Assembly: GCF_008329525.1 (NCBI RefSeq)
Contig: NZ_NPKQ01000005.1
Coordinates: forward strand, 248,001 to 312,000
DNA from: Tardiphaga sp. P9-11
GTDB lineage: Bacteria > Pseudomonadota > Alphaproteobacteria > Rhizobiales > Xanthobacteraceae
Direction of reading: 5' to 3'
Length of the DNA stretch: 64,000 bases
The notes under the pieces are model-generated. The model did no database searches. It saw only the letters and a list, made by a program, of their open reading frames with translations, and had not been told where the DNA came from. Of this stretch, positions 45,356 to 57,192 are shown in pieces. Within the stretch, counting starts at the first letter, position 1; every line of letters starts with the position of its first letter. Made by a program: the position numbers and the translations under genes.

Positions 45356-46279
45356 TTAGGACGGCCAGCGTTGTGCCTTGCTGACGATGAAGTCACGGAA
45401 CACCTGCACGCGGGCGACCGTCTTCAACTCTTCAGGATAGACAAAATAAGTATCGAGTTGGATCGAATCCGACTCGCTGAAGAGCTGAACCAGACGATCG
45501 TTTTCTTCGACCAGATAGTCCGGCAATGCTGCAATGCCCAAGCCCTGCTGGCAGGCACGCATCAGGCCCAGGATATTGTTGACCTTGAAGTAGGGGTCGC
45601 GCGGGCCGGAGCCGTTGCGGCCTGCATCGATCAGCCAGCTGCGGTTCTGCAGGTGCGGCGACACCTGTGCATCGCTCAGCATGATGATGCGGTGGCCGTC
45701 GAGTTCGTCCAGGGTGCGCGGCGTACCGAAATGCTTGATATATTCCGGCGAGCAATAGGCATGGAACCCCATCGCGAACAGCTTGCGTTGGATCAGGTCG
45801 GGTTGTGTCGGCTTGCGGGTGCGGATGGCCACATCGGCCTCGCGCATCGACAGATCGAGTTCCTCGTCGGTGACGATCAGCGAGATGCGAATTTCCGGGT
45901 AAAGCGCGGTGAATTCGCCAAGGCGCGGGATCAGCCAGTTGATGCCAACGCCAGGGGTCGTGGTGACCTTGAGGTCGCCGCTCGGCCGCTCGCGGCTGTC
46001 GGTCAGCTTCGCGCGTGCCGCCTGCAGCTGCATAAACACGTCATGGGCGGTGCGGAACAGCAGGTCGCCCTGTTCGGTGAGGATCAGGCCGCGGGCGTGG
46101 CGGTGGAACAGCGAGACCGCAAGTTCCTGCTCCAGCGCGCTCACCTGTCGCGAGACTGCCGATTGCGACAGGCCCAGTTGCTCGCCTGCATGCGTGAAGC
46201 TCCCCGCTTCCGCTGCCGCGTGAAACACCTTCAGCTTGTCCCAGTCCATATCCGTAAATCCGCCGCGGGTTCGTGCCAT
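45356..46279 (-). CDS. LysR-family regulator, downstream of trxB
   Basis: 307 residues. HTH at about residues 13-70 (WDKLKVFHAAAEAGSFTHAG, LSQSAVSRQVSALEQEL), effector domain from about 100 (GDLKVTTTPGVGINWLIPRL). The start ATG 46277-46279 is two bases after the trxB stop, so the genes are co-transcribed; an internal ATG at residue 11 is possible. The effector is unknown. The gene may regulate its own thioredoxin operon or distant targets. Confidence 0.9.
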   Translation of the reverse strand: MARTRGGFTDMDWDKLKVFHAAAEAGSFTHAGEQLGLSQSAVSRQVSALEQELAVSLFHRHARGLILTEQGDLLFRTAHDVFMQLQAARAKLTDSRERPSGDLKVTTTPGVGINWLIPRLGEFTALYPEIRISLIVTDEELDLSMREADVAIRTRKPTQPDLIQRKLFAMGFHAYCSPEYIKHFGTPRTLDELDGHRIIMLSDAQVSPHLQNRSWLIDAGRNGSGPRDPYFKVNNILGLMRACQQGLGIAALPDYLVEENDRLVQLFSESDSIQLDTYFVYPEELKTVARVQVFRDFIVSKAQRWPS

Positions 46280-46281
46280 GA

Positions 46282-47247
46282 TTATTCAGCTGCCGCGCGG
46301 TCGTGAGCATGCGCGGCGAGATAGCGTTCGGCTTCTAGGGCGGCCATGCAGCCCATGCCGGCGGCGGTGACCGCCTGCCGATAGGTTTCGTCCGCCACGT
46401 CGCCTGCGGCGAACACGCCGGGCATCGAGGTTGCGGTGGAATTCGAGGCCACTTCGACATAGCCCGAGGGCTTCAGCTTGATCTGGCCCTTGATGAGTTC
46501 GGTCGCAGGTGCGTGGCCGATGGCGATGAAGACGCCGTCGGCCGGCACTTCGATGGTGGCGCCGGTCCTGACATTCTTCAGGCGAACATGCGTGACCTTG
46601 GCCGGTCCTTCGGTGCCGCAGATCTCGTCGAGCGCCGAGTCCCAGATTACCTTGATCTTCGGGTGCTTGAACAATCGCTCCTGCAGGATGCGTTCGGCGC
46701 GGAAATGGTCGCGGCGATGCACGATGGTGACCTGGGAGGCGAAATTGGTCAGAAACAAAGCTTCCTCGACGGCCGTGTTGCCGCCGCCGACCACGATCAC
46801 TTCCTTGTTGCGATAGAAGAATCCGTCGCAGGTGGCGCAGGCGGATACGCCGCCGCCCTGGAATTTCTCTTCCGACGGAATGCCGAGCCAGCGCGCCTGC
46901 GCGCCGGTGGCCAGGATCACGGTCTCGGCGAGATAGACGTCGCCGCTGTCGCAGGTCAGGCGAAATGGGCGCTGGCTCAGGTCCATATCACTGACCAGAT
47001 CGGTGACAATCTTGGTACCGACGTGATGCGCCTGCTTCTCCATCTGCTCCATCAGCCAGGGACCCTGGATGACGTCGGCGAAGCCCGGATAGTTTTCGAC
47101 ATCCGTGGTGATAGTGAGCTGGCCGCCGGGCTGAATCCCCTGGATCAGGACAGGTTCAAGCATCGCGCGTGCGGCGTAGATAGCGGCGGTATAGCCAGCC
47201 GGGCCTGAGCCGATGATGACGACTTTGGCATGGATGGGGGCGGCCAT
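46282..47247 (-). CDS. trxB: Thioredoxin-disulfide reductase
   Basis: 321 residues. FAD motif GSGPAGYTAAIYAARA near residue 13, redox-active CATC in SACATCDGFF near residue 139, NADPH motif GGGNTAVEEALFL near 158, and the final FAD contact GVFAAGDVADETYRQAVTAA. Start ATG 47245-47247 gives the usual N-terminus; the frame is open about 47 codons further upstream. Reduces thioredoxin with NADPH in the cytoplasm. Confidence 0.95.
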   Translation of the reverse strand: MAAPIHAKVVIIGSGPAGYTAAIYAARAMLEPVLIQGIQPGGQLTITTDVENYPGFADVIQGPWLMEQMEKQAHHVGTKIVTDLVSDMDLSQRPFRLTCDSGDVYLAETVILATGAQARWLGIPSEEKFQGGGVSACATCDGFFYRNKEVIVVGGGNTAVEEALFLTNFASQVTIVHRRDHFRAERILQERLFKHPKIKVIWDSALDEICGTEGPAKVTHVRLKNVRTGATIEVPADGVFIAIGHAPATELIKGQIKLKPSGYVEVASNSTATSMPGVFAAGDVADETYRQAVTAAGMGCMAALEAERYLAAHAHDRAAAE

Positions 47248-47472
47248 GGTCGAGTCCCTTTCTGAAGGGAAATTGGTCATTGCTGAGGCGAAATGTGCCG
47301 GCGAACACGTCGCTGCGGCGTCGAAAGTGTTGTCTGTTAGTCTAGAATATCTGGCGAGCCATGCAAGAATTGCAATTCGTCCCGCCAATTTTTCCCCCGG
47401 AGACGCTTAATTTCTGCGATGCACGCGCAATAAAATTGCGCAAGTTGTGGCTCCTGCGCTAAGAGAGTTCAA

Positions 47473-47988
47473 ATGGTCACTTTAAATACCAGCCAGGACC
47501 CGCGCCGCGTGCCGAAAAGCCTAGACGAGATCGATCTCAAAATTCTCAGTGAAATCCAGGCCGATGGCCGAATCACCAATGTGGAGCTCGCCAAGCGCGT
47601 GGGCATCTCGCCGCCGCCTTGCCTGCGGCGCGTCCGAACCCTGGAAGAGGCCGGTTACATCCAGGGATACCGTGGATTGCTGGATCCCCGATTGCTCGGA
47701 TTCGATGTCACAGTTTTTGCCTCAGTCCACCTGTCGAGCCAGGCCGATGCCGACCTCAAGGCATTCGAGGACTTCGTCCGCAAGGAGCCTTTGGTTCGGG
47801 AATGCTGGATGCTGTCGGGCGAGATCGACTTCATTCTGAAATGCGTGGCGCCGGACATGGCGACGTTTCAGGAATTCGTCGGCCAGCTCACGGCCGCGCC
47901 GCATGTTCGCAACGTCCGCACGTCCCTGGTTCTGCAGAATTCGAAATACGCAGCCGCCGTGCCGCTCGAGTTGAAGACCGCCGACTAG
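47473..47988 (+). CDS. Lrp/AsnC-family regulator
   Basis: 171 residues. HTH at about residues 20-70 (LDEIDLKILSEIQADGRITN, ISPPPCLRRVRTLEEAGYI) and an Lrp/AsnC effector domain. The N-terminus has a 12-residue extension before KSLDEID. Divergent from trxB across 225 bases. The effector is probably an amino acid, by family. Followed by a strong terminator. Confidence 0.92.
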   Translation: MVTLNTSQDPRRVPKSLDEIDLKILSEIQADGRITNVELAKRVGISPPPCLRRVRTLEEAGYIQGYRGLLDPRLLGFDVTVFASVHLSSQADADLKAFEDFVRKEPLVRECWMLSGEIDFILKCVAPDMATFQEFVGQLTAAPHVRNVRTSLVLQNSKYAAAVPLELKTAD

Positions 47989-48006
47989 CAGCGAGCGCCA
48001 AAAGCG

Positions 48007-48038
48007 AAGGGCGCCCACCTCGCAGTGAGCGCCCTTTT
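48007..48038 (+). terminator. Rho-independent terminator of the Lrp gene
   Basis: AAGGGCGC / GCGCCCTT stem with a 14-base loop and TTTT. It starts 18 bases after the stop and precedes the convergent DoxX gene. Confidence 0.85.
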
Positions 48039-48058
48039 ATATTGTTGTGATTTCGAGC

Positions 48059-48463
48059 TCAGCTCTTCTTGCGCAGTATCGTGTCGAGGCTGATCGGGCC
48101 CCCGCCCGAGGTCGACAAATACAGGCAGGAGAAGCAGAACAGGATGGCAGCGGTGCCGCCGTTCAGCAGCGGCAGGAAAACCGGATCCGCGCCCTTGAAC
48201 ATGTGGCCCATGAAATACGCGAAAGCCATTTCACCGGCGAGGATGAAGGCGACTGGGCGCGTAAAAAGGCCGAGCAGCAGTAGCGCGCCGCCGACGAGTT
48301 CAAGTGTACCGGCGACGGTGATCAGCGGCGGGATGTTCGCGAAATAGGGCAGAACCGGAAATTTGAAGATCTTGGCGATGCCGTATTGCAGCAGCAGCAG
48401 GCCGGTGATGAAGCGGAAAAGGCTTAGTGCAATCGGCTGAAACTTGGCTAGCGTTTGGTCCAT
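48059..48463 (-). CDS. DoxX-family membrane protein
   Basis: 134 residues with four helices (about 15-33, 50-75, 80-100, 108-125). GLLLLQYGIAKIFKFP and TLELVGGALLLLGLFTRPVA are characteristic of DoxX. Start ATG 48461-48463 after AGGGGGAC. Members include thiosulfate:quinone oxidoreductase subunits and stress membrane proteins; the exact role is unknown. Confidence 0.88.
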   Translation of the reverse strand: MDQTLAKFQPIALSLFRFITGLLLLQYGIAKIFKFPVLPYFANIPPLITVAGTLELVGGALLLLGLFTRPVAFILAGEMAFAYFMGHMFKGADPVFLPLLNGGTAAILFCFSCLYLSTSGGGPISLDTILRKKS

Positions 48464-48611
48464 GTCATTAGTCCCCCTGTGATGACCATCGCTTCTAGCA
48501 TTACTGCAATGCAAAATGCTGGTCACTCTCGTGTGAAAAACACGTGAGCTGTGGAATTATCACAGAAGTTTCGGTGGGTAGCGATGGTCCGATAGCGCAT
48601 TTAGAAAAACA

Positions 48612-48644
48612 ATAAAAAAGCCGCGCATCATGCGCGGCTGTTTT
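48612..48644 (-). terminator. Rho-independent terminator of greA
   Basis: AGCCGCGCA / TGCGCGGCT perfect stem with a three-base loop and a T6 run on the minus strand. It is 22 bases after the greA stop. Confidence 0.92.
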
Positions 48645-48665
48645 ATTCGCAGTGATCGCTGTCGA

Positions 48666-49142
48666 TCAGCGCCACTCGACCTTGGCGATCTCATAGGCCT
48701 TGGCACCGCCAGGCGCGACGACCTCGACCGACGTTCCCTTGCTCTTGCCGATCAATGCACGCGCCAGCGGCGAGGTGATCGAGATGCGCCCCTTCTTGGC
48801 ATCGGCTTCGGGCTCGCCGACGATCTGCCAGACGGTCTTCTTCTCGGTGTCCTCATCGATCAGGGTGACGGTGGCGCCGAACTTGATGGTGTCGCCTGAG
48901 AGCTTCGAGATATCGATGATGTCGGCGCGTGCGAGCTTGTCCTCGATGTCGCTGATGCGACCCTCGTTGTGGGACTGCTCTTCCTTGGCGGCGTGATACT
49001 CGGCATTTTCCGAAAGATCGCCATGAGCGCGTGCTTCGGCAATCTGCTCGATGATACGCGGGCGATGGACCGACTGACGTTCCTTTAGCTCGACCTCCAG
49101 CGCGGCAAATCCACCGGCTGTCATCGGGACTTTCTCAACCAT
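48666..49142 (-). CDS. greA: Transcription elongation factor GreA
   Basis: 158 residues. The coiled coil carries the tip motif [16 protein letters not shown], with the acidic residues that stimulate RNA cleavage by backtracked RNA polymerase. The C-terminal FKBP-like part ends with [19 protein letters not shown]. Full length and typical. Downstream of carB on the same strand, separated by a terminator. Confidence 0.97.
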   Translation of the reverse strand: MVEKVPMTAGGFAALEVELKERQSVHRPRIIEQIAEARAHGDLSENAEYHAAKEEQSHNEGRISDIEDKLARADIIDISKLSGDTIKFGATVTLIDEDTEKKTVWQIVGEPEADAKKGRISITSPLARALIGKSKGTSVEVVAPGGAKAYEIAKVEWR

Positions 49143-49260
49143 TCTCTTCGTCCTTTAACGTCATGCGGCACGCCAGAGCGCGCGCACGAAACCATTCATT
49201 CTGCAAGATGTCGGCTTGGTCGCGCTCGCGGCCAGTTTTTAGATGCCGGCAAGTGCGGAA

Positions 49261-49298
49261 ATAAAACAAAGACGAGACCGGTGAGTTCCGGTCACGTC
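49261..49298 (-). terminator. Rho-independent terminator of carB
   Basis: GACGTGACCGG / CCGGTCTCGTC stem with one mismatch, loop AACTCA, then TTTGTTTTATTT on the minus strand. It is 44 bases after the carB stop. Confidence 0.85.
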
Positions 49299-49341
49299 CT
49301 GTTTATCACCCGATCCCGCCGGACCTGCAGTCCGCCCGAGC

Positions 49342-52806
<3,465 letters not shown>

Positions 52807-52971
52807 TTAAACTCGCGGTGGTGACAAATCGGCACAAAAAAAGGGCGCGCATACGCGCGTCCCTCGGGCCCGGGCGCCAAACCAGCCATTGCCCCCTCAG
52901 GGAGGCCATGGGCCGATCCTCGCGCGCGGCTGTCTTTAGACCACTATAACGGGGCGGGGAAGGCTTTTGAA
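52807..52971 (-). promoter_or_regulatory. carB leader with attenuator-like terminator
   Basis: On the minus strand a promoter-like TTCAAA (52966-52971) and TATAGT (52943-52948) with a 17-base spacer would give a leader of about 130 bases. It contains a short frame with a GAGGA ribosome site (ATG 52907-52909) rich in Arg codons, and then GGGACGCGC / GCGCGCCC (52843-52863, one bulge) followed by seven T, ending only 30 bases before the carB ATG. GCCGCGCGCG at 52921-52930 could pair with the terminator arm as an antiterminator. This looks like transcription attenuation. Confidence 0.5.
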
Positions 52972-52978
52972 GGTGCCA

Positions 52979-54151
52979 TCAACCGGCAATTTGGGCCGGT
53001 TTCGGACGCTTCAGAAGGTGTCCGGCGAGGACGAGCGCGAGGGCTGCCGCCTCGGCGCAGCCGCCGATCCAGCCGAGGTCGTTGGAGCTCAATGTCGACA
53101 GCACCACGCCGCCCAAGGCGCTGCCGGCGGCAAAGCCCATATACATGGCGGAGGCGTTCAGCGAGAGCGCGATGACCGAGGCTTCCGGCGTGACGCGCAC
53201 GAGATGCGCGACCTGCCCGGGATAGAACATCCAGCCGGCAATGCCCTGAGTAAAAACGAAGACCAGAAACAGCACGCCCGCAGTGGCGGGCGGCGCGAAT
53301 GTCAGGGCCACCGATTGCAGCGTCAGTGACAGCATCATGCCGATCAGGCCTAGCGTCGAGGTTCGGAGCGGCCCGATACGGTCGGACATCGTGCCGCCCG
53401 CGGTGTTGCCGATGGCCGCGGCCACGCCAAAGACCAGCAGTGCCAGGCTGATTCCGTTGGCGTCAAAGCCAAGTTGGTGCAGCGGCACAGCCAGATAGGT
53501 GAATGAGGTGAAGCCCCCGAGGCCCCAAATGCAGGTTACGGCAAGGGTTTTCAGCACTTCGGGATGGCGCGCTACGGCAAGTCTCTGACCGAGTGTGGCA
53601 GCAGTGCGTGGCAGACCGCGGGGCAATCCCAGCAGCAACCCGGCCAATGCGACGGCGCCGAGCGCGGCGACCATCACGAATGTCGCCCGCCAGCCAAAAT
53701 GACTGCCGATCCAGGTTCCGAGCGGTACGCCCAGAACCGTCGCCACCGTCAGGCCGGAGATCACCAGCGACGCCGCGCGGCCACGGCGTTCCGGTGCAGC
53801 GATCGCGATTGCGACGGCCATGGCGGTCGGCATGCACAGTCCGGCGCCCACGGCCATCAGCATGCGTGACAGCAGGAGAGTGCCGAATGTGGCTGCAACG
53901 GCCGCCAAAAGATTTCCGACGATGAAGCAGACCAGCGCCAGCGAGACGACGGTGCGGCGGTCAAAATTGCTGAACAATACGGCCAGGATCGGCGAGCCGA
54001 TGGCATAAGTGACGGCGTAAGCGGTGACCAATTGTCCCGTGGCTGCCAACGTGACATTCAGGTCCGTTGCCATGATCGGAAGAAGACCCGCAATCACAAA
54101 GGCTTCGGTGCCAATCGCAAATGCCGCCAAGGCCAGCCAGAAGATGCTCAT
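52979..54151 (-). CDS. MFS transporter, drug/sugar efflux type
   Basis: 390 residues, twelve helices. FWLALAAFAIGTEAFVIAGL and the antiporter-like GAGLCMPTAMAVAIAIAAPE are typical of the DHA1 (AraJ/YdhP-like) group. Start ATG 54149-54151. Divergent from an ArsR regulator, with two identical-type operators between them, so its expression is probably controlled by that regulator. Substrate unknown. Confidence 0.88.
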   Translation of the reverse strand: MSIFWLALAAFAIGTEAFVIAGLLPIMATDLNVTLAATGQLVTAYAVTYAIGSPILAVLFSNFDRRTVVSLALVCFIVGNLLAAVAATFGTLLLSRMLMAVGAGLCMPTAMAVAIAIAAPERRGRAASLVISGLTVATVLGVPLGTWIGSHFGWRATFVMVAALGAVALAGLLLGLPRGLPRTAATLGQRLAVARHPEVLKTLAVTCIWGLGGFTSFTYLAVPLHQLGFDANGISLALLVFGVAAAIGNTAGGTMSDRIGPLRTSTLGLIGMMLSLTLQSVALTFAPPATAGVLFLVFVFTQGIAGWMFYPGQVAHLVRVTPEASVIALSLNASAMYMGFAAGSALGGVVLSTLSSNDLGWIGGCAEAAALALVLAGHLLKRPKPAQIAG

Positions 54152-54164
54152 CGCCAAATCCTTA

Positions 54165-54230
54165 GTTCAATGTTTCTTGAACATTGGATGGTGCGCTGCC
54201 AAATGTCAAATAGTTCAAGAAATATTGAAC
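54165..54230. promoter_or_regulatory. Twin 18-bp operators between the MFS and ArsR genes
   Basis: Site 1 GTTCAA-N6-TTGAAC at 54165-54182 and site 2 GTTCAA-N6-TTGAAC at 54213-54230. Both have perfect six-base arms and the same ATTG on the right side. Their centres are 48 bases apart. They fill the 115-base divergent gap and are the natural sites for the ArsR protein. Confidence 0.75.
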
Positions 54231-54266
54231 ATTGCGGCCGCCGACCAGAAGCAGTATTCAGGAGCC

Positions 54267-54632
54267 ATGAGCCGCATTCTCCCGCATCCGACCCGCGAAC
54301 AGATCGAATTGCCTGCCGTGATGGATTGCCTGAGCGATCCGATCCGGCTGGAGATCGTCTACACTCTGGCCAAACGCGAGAAAGAGGTTGGTGAATTGCG
54401 CTGTGGCGATTTTTGCGGCCTCAGCGGCAAGTCCAATCTCACCTATCATTTTGCGAAACTGCGCGAGGCCGGCCTGATGGAAACGCGCGCGGTGGGAACG
54501 GCCAGATTGATGAAACTGCGCCGCGAAGATCTCGAGACCAGATTTCCGGGGTTGCTGGATGCGGTGCTGGCAGCGGCCGAGCGCGATGCCGAGCGCCTGC
54601 AGCTTCCGGTACTGGAATTTACCGAAGCCTGA
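54267..54632 (+). CDS. ArsR-family helix-turn-helix regulator
   Basis: 121 residues, winged helix: LPAVMDCLSDPIRLEIVYTL, GDFCGLSGKSNLTYHFAKLR as the recognition part, and EAGLMETRAVGTARLMKLRR as the wing. C50 and C54 in RCGDFCGLSG are the only cysteines and might act as a redox or metal sensor. GGAG is five bases before the ATG at 54267. Probably represses itself and the divergent MFS gene. Confidence 0.88.
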   Translation: MSRILPHPTREQIELPAVMDCLSDPIRLEIVYTLAKREKEVGELRCGDFCGLSGKSNLTYHFAKLREAGLMETRAVGTARLMKLRREDLETRFPGLLDAVLAAAERDAERLQLPVLEFTEA

Positions 54633-54688
54633 CAGCGCCGACGTACCGGCGGCCGACGTACTGGTGAACGTCTGAACGTCTGAAAGGT

Positions 54689-54764
54689 TGGAGGCCCAGC
54701 CTGGACTTGAACCAGGATAAAGGACGATGCGTCGCCCCCGCGTAGACATTTCCGCCACCGGGCC
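54689..54764 (-). tRNA. tRNA-like gene with a disrupted anticodon arm
   Basis: 76 bases with encoded CCA. Acceptor GGCCCGG/CTGGGCC (one G:U) and T arm CCTGG/CCAGG with TTCAAGT loop are intact. The D arm is GCG/CGC with a loop lacking G18-G19. The anticodon arm does not form a five-base stem with seven-base loop: positions 30:40 and 31:39 do not pair and U33 is absent; a shifted six-base stem with a four-base loop fits better. Probably a pseudo-tRNA, though a specialised tRNA-like RNA is possible. Confidence 0.5.
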
Positions 54765-54860
54765 GAACACACTGTTACCGATTGCAGGTCGGTGATCTAC
54801 CTCAAGTTTCACGAACCTTTTGTTAACCTTAACCTCCCAGATGCCAGGGTCCGAATGCAG

Positions 54861-55556
54861 TTAGAACGCGTGATGGGCGACGAAGGTCATGCGTGACGAA
54901 TTGTGGCCAATATTGATCGGCGCCCGCGATGCCCGGAAACCGGCCGTAGTCAGCTTGGCCAGCATTTCCGTCTCGCTGTAGCGCTGCAGGCCGACCTTGG
55001 TGCGCAACTGGCGGTAGTCAGACAGGGCCGTTCGTACCAGACCGACGAGTGCATCCCACAGAAAGCCGTGCTCCCGGGCGAGCTTCAGCAGCGCCATCAC
55101 ATCGGTTGCCATGCCGACATCGGGCTGCAGGATGTCACCGACCACCAGCTTGCCGCCAGACGCCAGCAGTCGTTGGACGACCACAAAAGCATCGTCGAGT
55201 TCGGGGGGCGTCATGTACTGGGCTACGGAGTTCATGACCACGAGGTCAATCGATTGCGCCTCCATGTTGCGCAACTCTTCCAGCGAGCGGACCCGGATCT
55301 TGGTGATCGGAGCGAAGCGGGCGACCAGCCGGCCACGGACGCCGGGGGCAGGCTCCGCCAGGATCAGCTTGCTGCAGGCATTGGCCACCTTGGCGGCCGA
55401 GAGTGCCTCGCCGCAGGCATAGTCGAGCACGACAGCATCTTTGGAGGCGATGTAACCAATGATGTCGCGGGCGATGACCTCGAAATGCACCTCCCGATGC
55501 AGCTTGCTCGCGTAAATCGTATGCGTGGAATCGTAATAATCGATCCAATCTTCCAT
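54861..55556 (-). CDS. Class I SAM-dependent methyltransferase
   Basis: 231 residues. Motif I VVLDYACGEALSAAKVANAC near residue 40, a typical Rossmann SAM-binding loop, and motif IV-like IDLVVMNSVAQYMTPPEL near 105. The substrate is not evident. The start MEDWIDYYDSTHTIY has no signal. Neighbours give no hint. Confidence 0.85.
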   Translation of the reverse strand: MEDWIDYYDSTHTIYASKLHREVHFEVIARDIIGYIASKDAVVLDYACGEALSAAKVANACSKLILAEPAPGVRGRLVARFAPITKIRVRSLEELRNMEAQSIDLVVMNSVAQYMTPPELDDAFVVVQRLLASGGKLVVGDILQPDVGMATDVMALLKLAREHGFLWDALVGLVRTALSDYRQLRTKVGLQRYSETEMLAKLTTAGFRASRAPINIGHNSSRMTFVAHHAF

Positions 55557-55621
55557 CGTCTGCCCGGCCCGATTGTTGTTCCCGTGTCGGGAACCCCTCT
55601 ATTTGTAATGCGTTGAAACGG

Positions 55622-55653
55622 TCTAGAGCGTTTTCATGCGGGTGGGAAACCGC
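55622..55653. repeat. Possible degenerate dispersed repeat (AGAGCGTTTT type)
   Basis: CTAGAGCGTTTTCATGCGGG and the following GTGGGAAACCGC resemble the AGAGCGTTTTC...GTGGAAACCGG repeat found widely between genes of alphaproteobacteria. It is upstream of dps. The match is partial. Confidence 0.3.
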
Positions 55654-55787
55654 CTTTCCTTCAAGAACCGCAGTTTTCGGAAATTTGCAGTGCTTTCGGC
55701 CAAGACCACTCCCATTTTTCCTGAAATCTTCCGCCCTGACGACAATCCTCCAGCCATCAAGTCATTCGACACAGGAAGGTACGTATC

Positions 55788-56312
55788 GTGAGCACCAAGG
55801 CATCGAAAATCGCCGCAGAGATGAATACCCCGACCGACCTCTCAGCCGACGCCGTGGACAAGGTTGCCAAGGCGCTGAACGGGTTGCTCGCCGATGCCTT
55901 CGCGCTCTACCTGAAGACCAAGAATTTCCACTGGCATCTCAGCGGGCGCCACTTCCGCGATTACCACTTGATGCTCGATGAGCAGTCCGACCAGATTTTT
56001 GCGACGACAGATCCGTTGGCGGAACGCGTGCGCAAGATCGGTGGCCGCACGATCCGCTCGATCGGCGAGATCGCCAAACTGCAGACGATCAAGGACAACG
56101 ACGAGACCTATGTGCCGCCGGTTGAGATGCTGCGCGAACTGATGAACGACAACAAGAAGATGGCAGCGGCGATGCGCAAGGCCCACGAGGTCTGCGACGA
56201 TGCCAAGGACGTCGCCAGCGCCAGCCTGCTGGAAAACTACATCGACGATACCGAGCGCCGCACCTGGTTCCTGTTCGAAGCGTCCCGTCAGGAAGGCGGC
56301 AACGAGGCGTAA
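55788..56312 (+). CDS. dps: Dps-family DNA-protecting ferritin
   Basis: 174 residues, four-helix bundle. The ferroxidase site is shared between subunits: H48/H50 in KNFHWHLSG and the acidic residues in HLMLDEQSDQIF (D64, E65, D68). It oxidises and stores Fe2+ using H2O2 and shields DNA. The start is GTG 55788 after AGGAAGG. Confidence 0.93.
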   Translation: MSTKASKIAAEMNTPTDLSADAVDKVAKALNGLLADAFALYLKTKNFHWHLSGRHFRDYHLMLDEQSDQIFATTDPLAERVRKIGGRTIRSIGEIAKLQTIKDNDETYVPPVEMLRELMNDNKKMAAAMRKAHEVCDDAKDVASASLLENYIDDTERRTWFLFEASRQEGGNEA

Positions 56313-56415
56313 GCGTCGTCGCCGTCAACGCGCTCATTCCGAATGCGTCGAAACGCCCGCTTCACAGCAGGCGTTTTGATGTTTGAGATGCCGTCGTTTA
56401 ACGATGGAGCCCGTA

Positions 56416-56817
56416 ATGGTGCAGTCGATCAAGACCTTCTTGATGTTCGAAGGCCGCGCCGAAGAGGCGATGAATTTCTATGTCTCGCTGTTCGGCGATG
56501 CGGCCATTACCCAGGTGACGCGCTACGGCGCGGGTGAGCCCGGCCCCGAGGGCTCCATCCATCAGGCGCATTTCACCATCAAGGGGCAGTCCTTCATGTG
56601 CATCGACAGTCCGGCGAAGCACGGTTTCACCTTTACACCGTCGATGTCGTTGTTCGTGGATTGTGAAAATGCCGCGGAGGTCGATCGGTTGTTCGCCGGT
56701 CTGTCGGAGGGCGGCCAGGTGATGATGCCGCTTGATGCCTATCCGTTCAGCCCGAGGTTTGCCTGGGTGGCGGACAAATTCGGCGTGTCATGGCAGTTAT
56801 ATCTGCCTCAGAACTGA
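56416..56817 (+). CDS. VOC-family protein (PhnB / 3-demethylubiquinone methyltransferase-like)
   Basis: 133 residues. IKTFLMFEGRAEEAMNFYVS and FTFTPSMSLFVDCENAAEVD, with FGVSWQLYLP at the end, are typical of the PhnB-like branch of the glyoxalase superfamily, which lacks methyltransferase activity in the strict sense. GGAG is six bases before ATG 56416; an ATG at 56404 is also in frame. Confidence 0.85.
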   Translation: MVQSIKTFLMFEGRAEEAMNFYVSLFGDAAITQVTRYGAGEPGPEGSIHQAHFTIKGQSFMCIDSPAKHGFTFTPSMSLFVDCENAAEVDRLFAGLSEGGQVMMPLDAYPFSPRFAWVADKFGVSWQLYLPQN

Positions 56818-56933
56818 GCACGCAGCCGGGCGGATCTCTTGCAGGTGGAAAAACAGTGCGGGCATGAAAAAGGGCCTCGCGACGCATGCAAGGCCTTGGA
56901 AACATGTCTGCAAGATTTGGTAGCCAGAAAATT

Positions 56934-57010
56934 TGGTAGCGAGGAGTGGACTCGAACCACCGACCCCAGGATTATGATTCCCGTGCTCTAACCAACTGAG
57001 CTACCCCGCC
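56934..57010 (-). tRNA. tRNA-Met (CAT anticodon)
   Basis: 77 bases with encoded CCA. Acceptor GGCGGGG pairs with CCTCGCT (two wobbles), D arm GCTC/GAGC, anticodon CAT at 56974-56976 in the loop ATCATAA, T arm GGTGG/CCACT. G1:U72 pairing and the overall sequence suggest the elongator tRNA-Met; tRNA-Ile2 with modified C34 cannot be excluded by anticodon alone. Confidence 0.93.
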
Positions 57011-57192
57011 ACGGTATCCGGAGGGGACGAATTGTCCCCCGGCGAATGCGCGGCATATAAGAAGTCGAGGGACTCGATGTCAAGCAAGGCTGCGCCTGAA
57101 ATCCGTGTCTGAAATCGATGTTCCTGCCACCCGGCCGCCGATTTTGAGGCCGGGTCGCTATTGCCGCCCGATCAGGTACTTATGACCGGCCT

